DNA from: Spirochaetaceae bacterium
GTDB lineage: Bacteria; Spirochaetota; Spirochaetia; UBA9216
Direction: 5' to 3'
Length of the DNA: 9,917 nt
Assembly: GCA_028527945.1 (NCBI GenBank)
Contig: JAQQAK010000224.1
Coordinates: 1-9,917, forward strand
A program made the translations under genes and the position numbers. Of this stretch, positions 1-5,566 are shown one piece after another. The stretch's first letter is position 1; the number at the start of each line of letters is the position of its first letter. The notes beneath the pieces are model-generated. The model was given only the letters and a program-made list of their open reading frames with translations, was not told the origin of the DNA and ran no database searches.

Positions 1-834
1 ACCGCTATATCATCTTTTCTCAGGCCGCATGAGGCTGTTGTTTCTACATCAAGCGGACATATATATGTTCATGAAACAGGCTCTGTAGAGGCTACTGGAC
101 ATAAGGTTTATTCGATAGAATCAGCAGATGGAAAGTTAAATCCTTCTCAGGTTAGAGAAGCAGTAGATCTTCATTACTTTGAGCATATGGTGAAAATACG
201 GCTTGTTTATATTTCTCAGCCAACAGAGATGGGAGGTCTTTACAGCCTTGAAGAGCTTTATGCTCTTAGAGCAGTCTGTGATGAATTGAATCTTCTTCTC
301 TACATAGATGGAGCAAGGCTTGGTTCTGCTGTTACTTCTGAAAAATCAGACGTTAAGTTTTCTGATTATGCCAAAATAGCAGATGCCTTTTACATAGGCG
401 GTACAAAGAATGGCGCATTGTTTGGTGAAGCACTTGTAATTTGCAACGCAAAGATTGAAGAAGATTTTAAATATCTGATGAAGCAGCGTGGAGCTGTATT
501 TGCAAAAGGGCGATTAATGGGAATTCAGTTTTATGAATTATTCAAAGACGGTTTATATTTCCAACTTGCAGAGCACGCAAACAAGATGAGCTCTCGTTTA
601 TCTGAAAAAATAAAAGAATGCGGATATTCTATGAAATTTGAGTCATATACAAATCAAATTTTTCCTGTTTTTCCAGAGCATGTAGTGAGTGCTCTGGAAG
701 AAGAATATCTCTTTTACCGTTGGGAAACAGAACCTGATGGCAATATTGTAACAAGACTTATCTGTTCATGGATGACTCAAAAAGAAGATGTCGATAATTT
801 TATTGAATCTCTTAAAAAGGCGGCGGGGAATTAA
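1..834 (+). CDS. Threonine aldolase / beta-eliminating lyase family, 5' end missing
   Basis: This is a PLP-dependent fold-type I enzyme of the low-specificity threonine aldolase family, which cleaves L-threonine or L-allo-threonine to glycine and acetaldehyde in the cytoplasm. The frame is open from the first base, so the true start lies outside the window; 277 residues are visible of about 340 usual for the family. The ATG at 187 is internal, because conserved sequence lies before it. Visible hallmarks are SGHIYVHE (residues 18-25; the His normally stacks on the PLP ring), DGARLG (103-108; the Asp contacts the PLP ring nitrogen), and GGTKNGA with the probable Schiff-base lysine at residue 136 (bases 406-408). 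KQRGAVFAKGRLMGIQF further on is also typical. Family assignment is firm; the exact substrate (threonine or another beta-hydroxy amino acid) is not decided by sequence. The stop overlaps that of the convergent AIM24 gene. Confidence 0.88.
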   Translation, partial: TAISSFLRPHEAVVSTSSGHIYVHETGSVEATGHKVYSIESADGKLNPSQVREAVDLHYFEHMVKIRLVYISQPTEMGGLYSLEELYALRAVCDELNLLLYIDGARLGSAVTSEKSDVKFSDYAKIADAFYIGGTKNGALFGEALVICNAKIEEDFKYLMKQRGAVFAKGRLMGIQFYELFKDGLYFQLAEHANKMSSRLSEKIKECGYSMKFESYTNQIFPVFPEHVVSALEEEYLFYRWETEPDGNIVTRLICSWMTQKEDVDNFIESLKKAAGN

Positions 835-842
835 TCCCCGTC
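824..842. terminator. Small hairpin over two convergent stop codons
   Basis: CGGGGA (824-829) and TCCCCG (835-840) form a 6-bp GC-rich stem with a 5-base loop, extendable by a G-T and a G-C pair to 842. The loop contains both overlapping stop codons (TAA at 832-834 on the plus strand and 831-833 on the minus strand). There is no clear T-tract on either side, so a terminator role is only a suggestion. Confidence 0.3.
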
Positions 843-1622
843 AAGCATATTTCCCAGAGTTCCAAGAATACTTCCTTCGCCCTGTCTTCTTGCTCCTCCA
901 CCAGGTATTTGTCTGATTATTCTGTCCGCAAGTCGTGCGAATGGCATACTTTGAAGCATCACTGTTCCGGTTCCTCGCAGAGTAGCAAGAAAGAGACCTT
1001 CTCCTCCGAATACCATTGATTTTAAGTTGCCTGCTTGTTGAATGTCATAATCAAGTGAAGGTGAAAATGCTACAATACAGCCTGTGTCTATTCTGAGAGT
1101 TTCACCGTGGAGTTCTTTCTTTATTATGGTTCCGCCCGCGTGAATAAAGGCCATTCCATCGCCACGTAGTTTCTGAAGAATAAATCCTTCTCCGCCGAAA
1201 AAACCGGCTCCAAAACGTTTGGTAAATTCAATACTGACTTCTGTTCCCTGCGCCGCGCATAAAAAAGCATCCTTTTGGCAAAGGAGCTGTCCTCCTGCTT
1301 GCCCCAAATCTACAGGAATAATTTTACCGGGGTAGGGCGCAGAGAAGGCTACTCTACGTTTTCCGGCAAAGCCACTATTTTTGAAATGTGTCATAAATAG
1401 CGATTCTCCTGTAAGAACTCTTTTTCCTGCGCTGAAAAGTTTTCCCATTATTCCTGAATCAGCCTCTGTTCCATCTCCCATTCGTGATTCAAAGGTTATA
1501 TCTTCTTCCATGTAATTCATCGCTCCTGCTTCAGCTATTACAACCTCGCCAGGATCAAGTTCTATTTCAACAATCTGAATATCATCGCCAATAATTTCGT
1601 AATCTATTTCGTGACTTCTCAT
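831..1622 (-). CDS. TIGR00266 / AIM24 family protein
   Basis: A 263-residue protein of the AIM24/TIGR00266 (DUF124) family, a tryptophan-poor beta-rich fold related to the tubby C-terminal-like domain. Its biochemical function in bacteria is unknown; the eukaryotic relative AIM24 acts in mitochondria. The whole family pattern is present: AGAMNYME (residues 32-39), TGESLFMTHF (71-80), the GFFGGEGFILQKLRGDG segment (140-156), a second similar repeat GGEGLFLATLRGTGT (206-220), and the closing LQSMPFARLADRI (223-235). The C-terminal tail is glycine-rich. There is no signal peptide or membrane segment, so it should be cytosolic. The start is fixed by a strong GGAGG at 1627-1631 four bases ahead of the ATG. 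It appears to be a single-gene unit with its own promoter, convergent with the aldolase gene. Length and motifs are normal; nothing is missing. Confidence 0.93.
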   Translation of the reverse strand: MRSHEIDYEIIGDDIQIVEIELDPGEVVIAEAGAMNYMEEDITFESRMGDGTEADSGIMGKLFSAGKRVLTGESLFMTHFKNSGFAGKRRVAFSAPYPGKIIPVDLGQAGGQLLCQKDAFLCAAQGTEVSIEFTKRFGAGFFGGEGFILQKLRGDGMAFIHAGGTIIKKELHGETLRIDTGCIVAFSPSLDYDIQQAGNLKSMVFGGEGLFLATLRGTGTVMLQSMPFARLADRIIRQIPGGGARRQGEGSILGTLGNMLDGD

Positions 1623-1656
1623 TCTTCCTCCAATATAAAAAAGGGTCTTAAAAATT

Positions 1657-1686
1657 ATATAATTTCATGTTTTACTCTTTGTGCAA
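1657..1686 (-). promoter_or_regulatory. Candidate sigma70-type promoter of the AIM24 gene
   Basis: On the minus strand TTGCAC (1681-1686) is followed after 18 bases by TTATAT (1657-1662), which overlaps an ATTATATAAT stretch. Transcription would begin near 1650, giving a leader of about 28 bases with the GGAGG ribosome site. The sequence is AT-rich, so chance matches are likely. Confidence 0.4.
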
Positions 1687-1976
1687 ACATACAATAATGA
1701 TAGTCCGGCTTATATTCTGGTGTCAATGATGGATTATCTTGGTAGATTTTACGAAAACGTTGTAATTAATACTATAGTTATATGGCCTTATTAATATAAA
1801 TGTCTATAATTATAGTATAAACAAAAGTTAATATAGAATAAAAAGTATAAATATGAATAAAAACTAATAAAAAGTATTTGATTAAATAATGTTTTGGATT
1901 ATAAAAAAGGATTTAATAATCATATAATAAGCATACAAAAGCATGACTATGAAGTATAGCCATAAAAAGTTGCCGC
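1687..1976. other. Gene-free AT-rich spacer
   Basis: No coding frame longer than about a dozen codons is open here on a credible start. The stretch holds a 12-base perfect palindrome CTATAATTATAG (1804-1815), an 8-base palindrome ACTATAGT (1771-1778) and two copies of AATAAAAAGTAT (1837-1848 and 1866-1877). All are AT-only or nearly so and could be compositional. On the plus strand, TTGATT (1878-1883) and TATAAA (1900-1905), 16 bases apart, could be a promoter reading toward the hairpin at 1977-2010. I see no tRNA or recognised riboswitch. Confidence 0.6.
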
Positions 1977-2010
1977 AAGCCGCTCTGTTTTCAGGGCGGT
2001 TTAATTTTTT
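1977..2010. terminator. Strong hairpin, intrinsic terminator best formed on the plus strand
   Basis: CCGCTCTG (1980-1987) pairs with CAGGGCGG (1992-1999) around a TTTT loop, with one G-U pair and a three-pair extension to 1977/2002. On the plus strand it is followed by AATTTTTT, the classic layout. On the minus strand it sits directly after the stop codon of the exported-protein gene, and a T5 run (1965-1969) comes 8 or more bases past the stem, so it may also end that transcript. No plus-strand gene lies upstream that would need it. Confidence 0.6.
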
Positions 2011-2546
2011 GATTGATTGATAATAAAAGTAGAGGATACTCCAGCGTTTAATCCCAGCTCATTTTCGGGCGCAACATTAATACTGTAAACAGGTATTGCT
2101 GTATATCTTGGTCCCGCAAACAGTGAAAATGATATTTTGTCATTGATGTTCCATTTTAATGAAGCAGAAGTTTCTATTCCTATCATAAAATAAGGATATG
2201 GCCGGGTTAATAATAATCCGGGTAAAATAACTGCCTGAATTAAAAACTCTATTTTTTCTGTTTCTGCTATTACAAATCCTGTTTTGATTGGAACAAAAAT
2301 ATCAAATCCCAAGTAACTGTATCCAGCTTCAAGCCCTCCTCCCATGATGAATTTATTATTTTGATAATTTAAGCTTGCTGTGATGGCTGAACCGTTATAG
2401 CCTGGCTCCCAGTTCCAATTGTAAAAAAGTCCTGGTCTAAAATTCAGTCCTGTTTCTATCATTAAGCTTTGTTTATTTTGACTTTCTGCTGCTATAGAGC
2501 TGCATATTATAAATAGAATAAATATTGTTGCTTTAATTTTTCTCAT
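2001..2546 (-). CDS. Small exported protein, probable outer-membrane beta-barrel
   Basis: I do not recognise a family. With the ATG at 2546 the protein has 181 residues and opens with a textbook signal peptide: MRKIK, a hydrophobic core (about 7-17), then SSIAA with probable cleavage after Ala20. The mature part is built of short alternating, aromatic and glycine-rich strands (for example GGGLEAGYSYLGFDIF at 69-84 and SFSLFAGPRYTAIPVY at 139-154) and ends in a strand SSTFIIN, as in small outer-membrane barrels of spirochaetes and other diderms. A GTG at 2570 in the same frame would add eight residues ahead of the signal and overlap the hydrolase gene; the ATG four bases after the hydrolase stop gives a proper signal peptide and is preferred. 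That spacing, with only a weak GGGA ribosome site, suggests translational coupling. The function is unknown, and barrel topology is an inference from strand pattern. Confidence 0.7.
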   Translation of the reverse strand: MRKIKATIFILFIICSSIAAESQNKQSLMIETGLNFRPGLFYNWNWEPGYNGSAITASLNYQNNKFIMGGGLEAGYSYLGFDIFVPIKTGFVIAETEKIEFLIQAVILPGLLLTRPYPYFMIGIETSASLKWNINDKISFSLFAGPRYTAIPVYSINVAPENELGLNAGVSSTFIINQSKN

Positions 2547-2550
2547 TGCT

Positions 2551-3318
2551 CTATTCCCATCCATTTTCACTAAAAAATTCTGTCATATAATCAACTACTT
2601 CGTCATGAAATTCTTCACGGGTTATAGTAGGTGTAAAATCTCCATCTTGAGGCCCATAAGAACCAAAATAAGAATGAGAGCCTCCATTTATACAGTGAAT
2701 AACAGAATAATTACTGCTTTCTTCCGGATAACTTCTTTCATCTTCTGTAAGCCAGGTAGCAGGCGGAATAAGGCTTAGAGTTTTATTCATTCTTTCTTCG
2801 TCGCTTATCTTCTCTATTGAGGAAAAGAGTGATAATACACAACCTTCCCAATTTTTAAGGCTCACAGAATCTGCCGGATAAGAATCCATAAAAATAATAC
2901 CAGAGTAAAAATCTGAGTACTTATTGACAGTTGAGGCTGCCATTGCCCCTCCCAGAGAATGTCCCGCGATAATCCATTTTTCAATATCGGGGTGTTCTTC
3001 ACATCTTTTTATTCCTGAATTAATGGCAAAGACTGCAAGATTGGCGGGCATTTTTACTACTACACATTTTATTCCTGCTTCTTCTGAAAATTGCGCGAGA
3101 AGATCGTTGTAAGCATGATTGTCAACCAAACCGCCAGGATAAAAGAGTAATCCTGTTGTTGATGTTTCACCTGAAGACGGTTCAATTATTATCGAATTTC
3201 TTTTTTCTGTTATTGTTACGTCATAATTTATGTTATCTGAAGAAAATGTTGTCTGATAACTGCAGCTTAGAATTGAAGTTGTAGTAAGTAGGATAATAAT
3301 TATTAAAAATCGCTTCAT
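2551..3318 (-). CDS. Alpha/beta hydrolase lipoprotein
   Basis: A 255-residue secreted alpha/beta hydrolase. The N-terminus (MKRF, then a run of Ile/Leu, then SILSC) is a lipoprotein signal with the lipidated cysteine at residue 19; the lipobox is relaxed (Ile-Leu-Ser-Cys), as tolerated in spirochaetes, so the enzyme is probably anchored in the envelope. The fold is marked by LLFYPGGLVD (57-66, oxyanion region), the nucleophile elbow AGHSLGGAMAAS (118-129, Ser121), FMDSYPAD (143-150, candidate acid Asp145) and GGSHSYFGSYGPQDGD (212-227, candidate catalytic His215). This set matches the Abhydrolase_5-type (PF12695) carboxylesterase-like family; the substrate is unknown. I chose the ATG at 3318 over upstream in-frame ATGs because a GGAG lies six bases before it and the signal peptide then starts correctly. 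It is co-transcribed with the exported protein 4 bases downstream. Confidence 0.85.
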   Translation of the reverse strand: MKRFLIIIILLTTTSILSCSYQTTFSSDNINYDVTITEKRNSIIIEPSSGETSTTGLLFYPGGLVDNHAYNDLLAQFSEEAGIKCVVVKMPANLAVFAINSGIKRCEEHPDIEKWIIAGHSLGGAMAASTVNKYSDFYSGIIFMDSYPADSVSLKNWEGCVLSLFSSIEKISDEERMNKTLSLIPPATWLTEDERSYPEESSNYSVIHCINGGSHSYFGSYGPQDGDFTPTITREEFHDEVVDYMTEFFSENGWE

Positions 3319-3321
3319 TGG

Positions 3322-3328
3322 CTTCTCC
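3322..3328 (-). promoter_or_regulatory. Ribosome binding site that decides the hydrolase start
   Basis: GGAGAAG on the minus strand, with GGAG ending six bases before the ATG at 3318. It would lie inside the coding frame if either upstream in-frame ATG were used. It sits immediately after the T-tract of the terminator at 3331-3374. Confidence 0.65.
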
Positions 3329-3330
3329 AT

Positions 3331-3374
3331 ATAAAAAAGCAAATTAAACTTAAAAGACTCAAGCTTAATTTGCT
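3331..3374 (-). terminator. Intrinsic terminator / possible attenuator after the DUF5692 gene
   Basis: The arms at 3338-3350 and 3362-3374 form a 13-bp stem with one mismatch and an 11-base loop. On the minus strand the stem is followed directly by TTTTTTAT. It starts 16 bases past the DUF5692 stop codon. The T-tract ends 2-3 bases before the hydrolase ribosome binding site, leaving no room for a separate promoter downstream of it. Confidence 0.75.
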
Positions 3375-3390
3375 CTATGAATTAATGTTT

Positions 3391-4371
3391 CTATTCTGCT
3401 AATGCTTTTATTTTTATATAGTGTGGATTGTCCACGTAAAGTTCTCCCTTATATGGGTTTCTCTTTGTAGTTGCTACTTTAGCTATCATATAAACTATTA
3501 ATGCTATATTTGCAGCAAGCGCAAAACATCCCCAGAACATGTAGATGCCAGGTTTATAAGTTGATAAAACGGCAAATTGGCCTTTGTCCTGAAATGAAGG
3601 AAAGGTCTGTGCAAACATACACCATATTGAAAGTGTTTGAGCTCTATGCTGTAGCCATGCTCCTTTCCCTATTGTGAATGAACAGAGAGTAGGCGCTAAA
3701 AGAAGCGCAAAACCGCAATACCATGAGTGTTCTGGTAAACAGTTGTATGTGTAGGTGAAGTTCCAAATGTCATAAGCGATTATCCAGAACCAAAGCATAT
3801 CAGGCCAAAGCATGTCTTTGCTTTTATCTTTATCTGTCTGTTTGCGTATAACTATGCCGAACCATCCTGTAATAGCAATTATATTTAGAATTCCTGCTAT
3901 TCCATTCATATAGTTCCATACTCCACCAAGAAGAAAGGCTCCGGTGTCTGTTGCAATTCCGCCTCCGGCGTACTGTGCTCCAACCTGAAAATCTCTGATA
4001 CAGGCTTCAAGAATATTGATTGCCAGAATGATAGGCGGAAAACAAAGTGCCCATTTTTTTTCTGATAATTTCCATTCCTTTCCGGTAATTTTGTTTTTAC
4101 CTTTTAAATGCCTAATCAACCAAAATCCAATACATCCGGCAGTTGATGAGTAGACCTTTGCAAGGTGAAACCAGTCTGTGTATGTTGATTCGCTAAAAAC
4201 AGTAAACCAAAGCACTGTCATGATGATGGGCAGTATGATGAAAGCGAAAAATCCAGCAGCTTTCCATCGCCTGATTATTTCATTGGCAATAAAAAGTAAT
4301 GCAAGGACAGCTATCCACACTCCCCATACCGCAGTAGGAGTTGCTCCTGCGGATGTGTTAAAAATGAACAT
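3391..4371 (-). CDS. DUF5692 family multi-pass membrane protein
   Basis: A 326-residue integral membrane protein that I assign to DUF5692, a family of unknown function. About eight or nine hydrophobic spans are visible, roughly at residues 14-32, 38-58, 70-88, 107-124, 147-175, 192-209, 218-234, 243-258 and 276-298. Conserved-looking polar motifs lie in or beside them: GGVWNYMNGIAGILNI (149-164), AYDIWNFTYTYNC (199-211) and KGAWLQHRAQTLSIW (236-250). The repeated Trp/Asn/Tyr in membrane segments suggests a buried binding site or channel, but this is inference. The start is supported by GGAGGG at 4377-4382, five bases ahead of the ATG, and by a good promoter 25 bases further up. A terminator follows the stop. 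No catalytic motif or transporter family signature was recognised. Confidence 0.8.
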   Translation of the reverse strand: MFIFNTSAGATPTAVWGVWIAVLALLFIANEIIRRWKAAGFFAFIILPIIMTVLWFTVFSESTYTDWFHLAKVYSSTAGCIGFWLIRHLKGKNKITGKEWKLSEKKWALCFPPIILAINILEACIRDFQVGAQYAGGGIATDTGAFLLGGVWNYMNGIAGILNIIAITGWFGIVIRKQTDKDKSKDMLWPDMLWFWIIAYDIWNFTYTYNCLPEHSWYCGFALLLAPTLCSFTIGKGAWLQHRAQTLSIWCMFAQTFPSFQDKGQFAVLSTYKPGIYMFWGCFALAANIALIVYMIAKVATTKRNPYKGELYVDNPHYIKIKALAE

Positions 4372-4395
4372 AATATCCCTCCAGAATAATACGTT

Positions 4396-4425
4396 AGCAT
4401 AAATCGGTTATTTCATAGTTGTCAA
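4396..4425 (-). promoter_or_regulatory. Sigma70-type promoter of the DUF5692 gene
   Basis: On the minus strand a perfect -35 box TTGACA (4420-4425) is followed after 18 bases by TATGCT (4396-4401). Transcription would start near 4389, leaving a leader of under 20 bases that carries GGAGGG. A 10-base palindrome ATGGATCCAT lies about 25 bases upstream (4451-4460) and could be an operator or chance. Confidence 0.75.
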
Positions 4426-4641
4426 TAAAAAAATAACGATTTCAAATTATATGGATCCATTAATAGAAAAGATTGTTAATTGTAAAATATGTTAAAATAA
4501 GAATACTTACTTGACGAATACTCTTATTGGTGTAATTTTATAGATATGTTTTTTTATGATAGAATTTTATTTTGGAATTCTGCATTTTTAGAAACTGTTA
4601 TAGCTGTATTTTTAAAGATGAGCTATATTAAAAAAACTAAA
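4426..4641. other. Divergent non-coding region between the DUF5692 and Bax inhibitor genes
   Basis: No gene is visible. On the plus strand TTGACG (4511-4516) with TAATTT (4533-4538, 16-base spacer) is one candidate promoter for the Bax inhibitor gene, giving a leader of about 165 bases. TTGGAA (4573-4578) with TGTTAT (18-base spacer) is another, giving a leader of roughly 105 bases. Either transcript would include the hairpin at 4642-4681. The region is too AT-rich to choose between them by eye. Confidence 0.45.
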
Positions 4642-4681
4642 GGGGCTCTTTCAAAACTTAGGAAGTTTTGAAAGAGGCTCT
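4642..4681 (+). promoter_or_regulatory. Long hairpin in the leader of the Bax inhibitor gene
   Basis: CTCTTTCAAAACTT (4646-4659) and AAGTTTTGAAAGAG (4663-4676) are perfectly complementary: a 14-bp stem with an AGG loop, extendable past a bulged G by G-C and G-U pairs to 4642/4681. No T-tract follows on the plus strand, so it is not an ordinary terminator for plus-strand transcripts. It ends about 20 bases before the GGAG ribosome site (4701-4704). On the minus strand a T7 run (4630-4636) follows the stem after about nine bases. Confidence 0.7.
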
Positions 4682-4711
4682 AAAATCTTCTATATAAACA
4701 GGAGTGACAAA

Positions 4712-5413
4712 ATGAGTCAGTATGATAATGTTTATAATCCTGCTGCTGTTAAAGAGCGGACTATATTAAAGAATGTTTATTTATGGATGACTGCCGGATT
4801 GGGATTAACCGCAGTTGTTGCATGGTGGTTTTCAGGTAATCTTGCTTTAATGCAGGCTTTTTTTAGTAATCCGATACTTTTTTTCGGTGCTATAATAGGT
4901 GAGCTTGTTCTTGTAATGGTTTTATCCAGACAGATCATGAATATGTCTGCCGTAACTGCTACAGTAATGTTTGCGGCCTACGCAGTATTAAATGGAATTA
5001 CATTGTCCAGTATTTTTCTTGTATATACTGGTGCAACTATATCAATTGCCTTTTTTACTACAGCCGCATCTTTTGGCGCAATGAGTATATATGCTCTTTC
5101 AACAAAGAGAAGTTTACAGGGAATAGGTCATTATCTTTTTATGGCTCTTATTGGTCTGATTGTTGCCTCTCTTATTAACTTTTTTCTAAAGAGTCCAGCC
5201 TTGTATTACCTTATCTCATATGCAGGTGTTGTAATTTTTCTTGGACTAACAGCTTATGATACACAAAATATTCTTGCTATGAGCAGGGCTTATAGCGGTA
5301 ATGTTGATGAATCAGATTACATGCGCTTATCTATAGTTGGCGCGTTAAAATTGTATCTTGATTTTATAAATATCTTTTTGTTTGTTCTAAGAATTTTTGG
5401 AAGAAGACAATAG
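4712..5413 (+). CDS. Bax inhibitor-1/YccA family membrane protein
   Basis: A 233-residue protein of the Bax inhibitor-1 (TMBIM/YccA/YbhL/YetJ) family in the inner membrane; characterised relatives are pH-sensitive calcium leak channels (YetJ) or FtsH modulators (YccA). Seven hydrophobic spans run from about residue 21 to 228. Family marks are the N-terminal NVYLWMTAGLGLTA (21-34), AAYAVLNGITLSSIF (88-102), GLTAYDTQNI (178-187) and the last span with LYLDFINIFLFVLRIFG (214-230). Asp183 and Asp217 match the two-aspartate gate described for YetJ. The C-terminus ends in the usual basic GRRQ. The start has GGAG seven bases upstream. It is a single-gene unit with a long leader carrying a strong hairpin and two inverted repeats after the stop. 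Length is normal for the family. Confidence 0.92.
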   Translation: MSQYDNVYNPAAVKERTILKNVYLWMTAGLGLTAVVAWWFSGNLALMQAFFSNPILFFGAIIGELVLVMVLSRQIMNMSAVTATVMFAAYAVLNGITLSSIFLVYTGATISIAFFTTAASFGAMSIYALSTKRSLQGIGHYLFMALIGLIVASLINFFLKSPALYYLISYAGVVIFLGLTAYDTQNILAMSRAYSGNVDESDYMRLSIVGALKLYLDFINIFLFVLRIFGRRQ

Positions 5414-5482
5414 GCTTGATAAAATAAAGCCTATTAAAAAACTTGTATTTGAGAAAACATTTTTTTTGAAAATACAAGTTTT
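5411..5482 (+). terminator. Two consecutive hairpins after the Bax inhibitor gene
   Basis: TAGGCTT (5411-5417, including the stop codon) pairs with AAGCCTA (5427-5433). A second, perfect 13-bp stem, AAAACTTGTATTT (5438-5450) with its complement at 5470-5482, encloses a 19-base loop containing a T8 run. The 3' arm ends in TTTT but no longer T-tract follows, so termination is plausible rather than certain. Confidence 0.45.
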
Positions 5483-5488
5483 AAAGAT

Positions 5489-5536
5489 GAATCTTACAAC
5501 TTGAAAAAGTTTTGTGAACATTGAGTTGTGAGATTC
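5489..5536 (+). promoter_or_regulatory. Inverted repeat ahead of the first kinase gene
   Basis: GAATCTTACAACT (5489-5501) pairs with AGTTGTGAGATTC (5524-5536) with one G-U pair, around a 22-base loop. TTCTTCTTAT follows, a weak pyrimidine tract. It could be a further terminator or an operator: a candidate -35 box TTGTGA (5526-5531) lies in its right arm. Confidence 0.4.
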
Positions 5537-5555
5537 TTCTTATATTTAGTATAAG
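5526..5555 (+). promoter_or_regulatory. Candidate promoter of the first kinase gene
   Basis: TTGTGA (5526-5531) and TATAAG (5550-5555) are 18 bases apart and lie just ahead of the TTG start at 5567. A TSS near 5562 would leave only about five leader bases. An alternative -10, TATATT at 5541-5546, has no good -35. Confidence 0.3.
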
Positions 5556-5566
5556 GTCGTGATAGA

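Noticed and set aside
187..189. ATG as the start of the threonine aldolase gene
   Set aside because: The same frame is open back to base 1 and encodes conserved family sequence (SGHIYVHE), so this Met is internal.
1801..1880. AT-rich palindromes and direct repeats as an origin or attachment site
   Set aside because: The repeats are short and nearly pure A/T, with no DnaA-box series, integrase or tRNA nearby; composition alone can explain them.
2547..2570. GTG at 2570 (or ATG at 2564) as the start of the exported protein
   Set aside because: They would put charged residues ahead of a normal signal peptide and overlap the hydrolase gene; the ATG at 2546 fits better.
2924..3112. Plus-strand open frame of 62 codons antisense to the hydrolase gene
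   Set aside because: It lies wholly within a well-supported gene, has no ribosome site and encodes nothing recognisable. The same holds for antisense frames inside both kinase genes and the DUF5692 gene.
4451..4460. ATGGATCCAT palindrome as an operator
   Set aside because: It is a single 10-base palindrome with no second copy and no regulator gene nearby; noted as a possibility only in the promoter entry.
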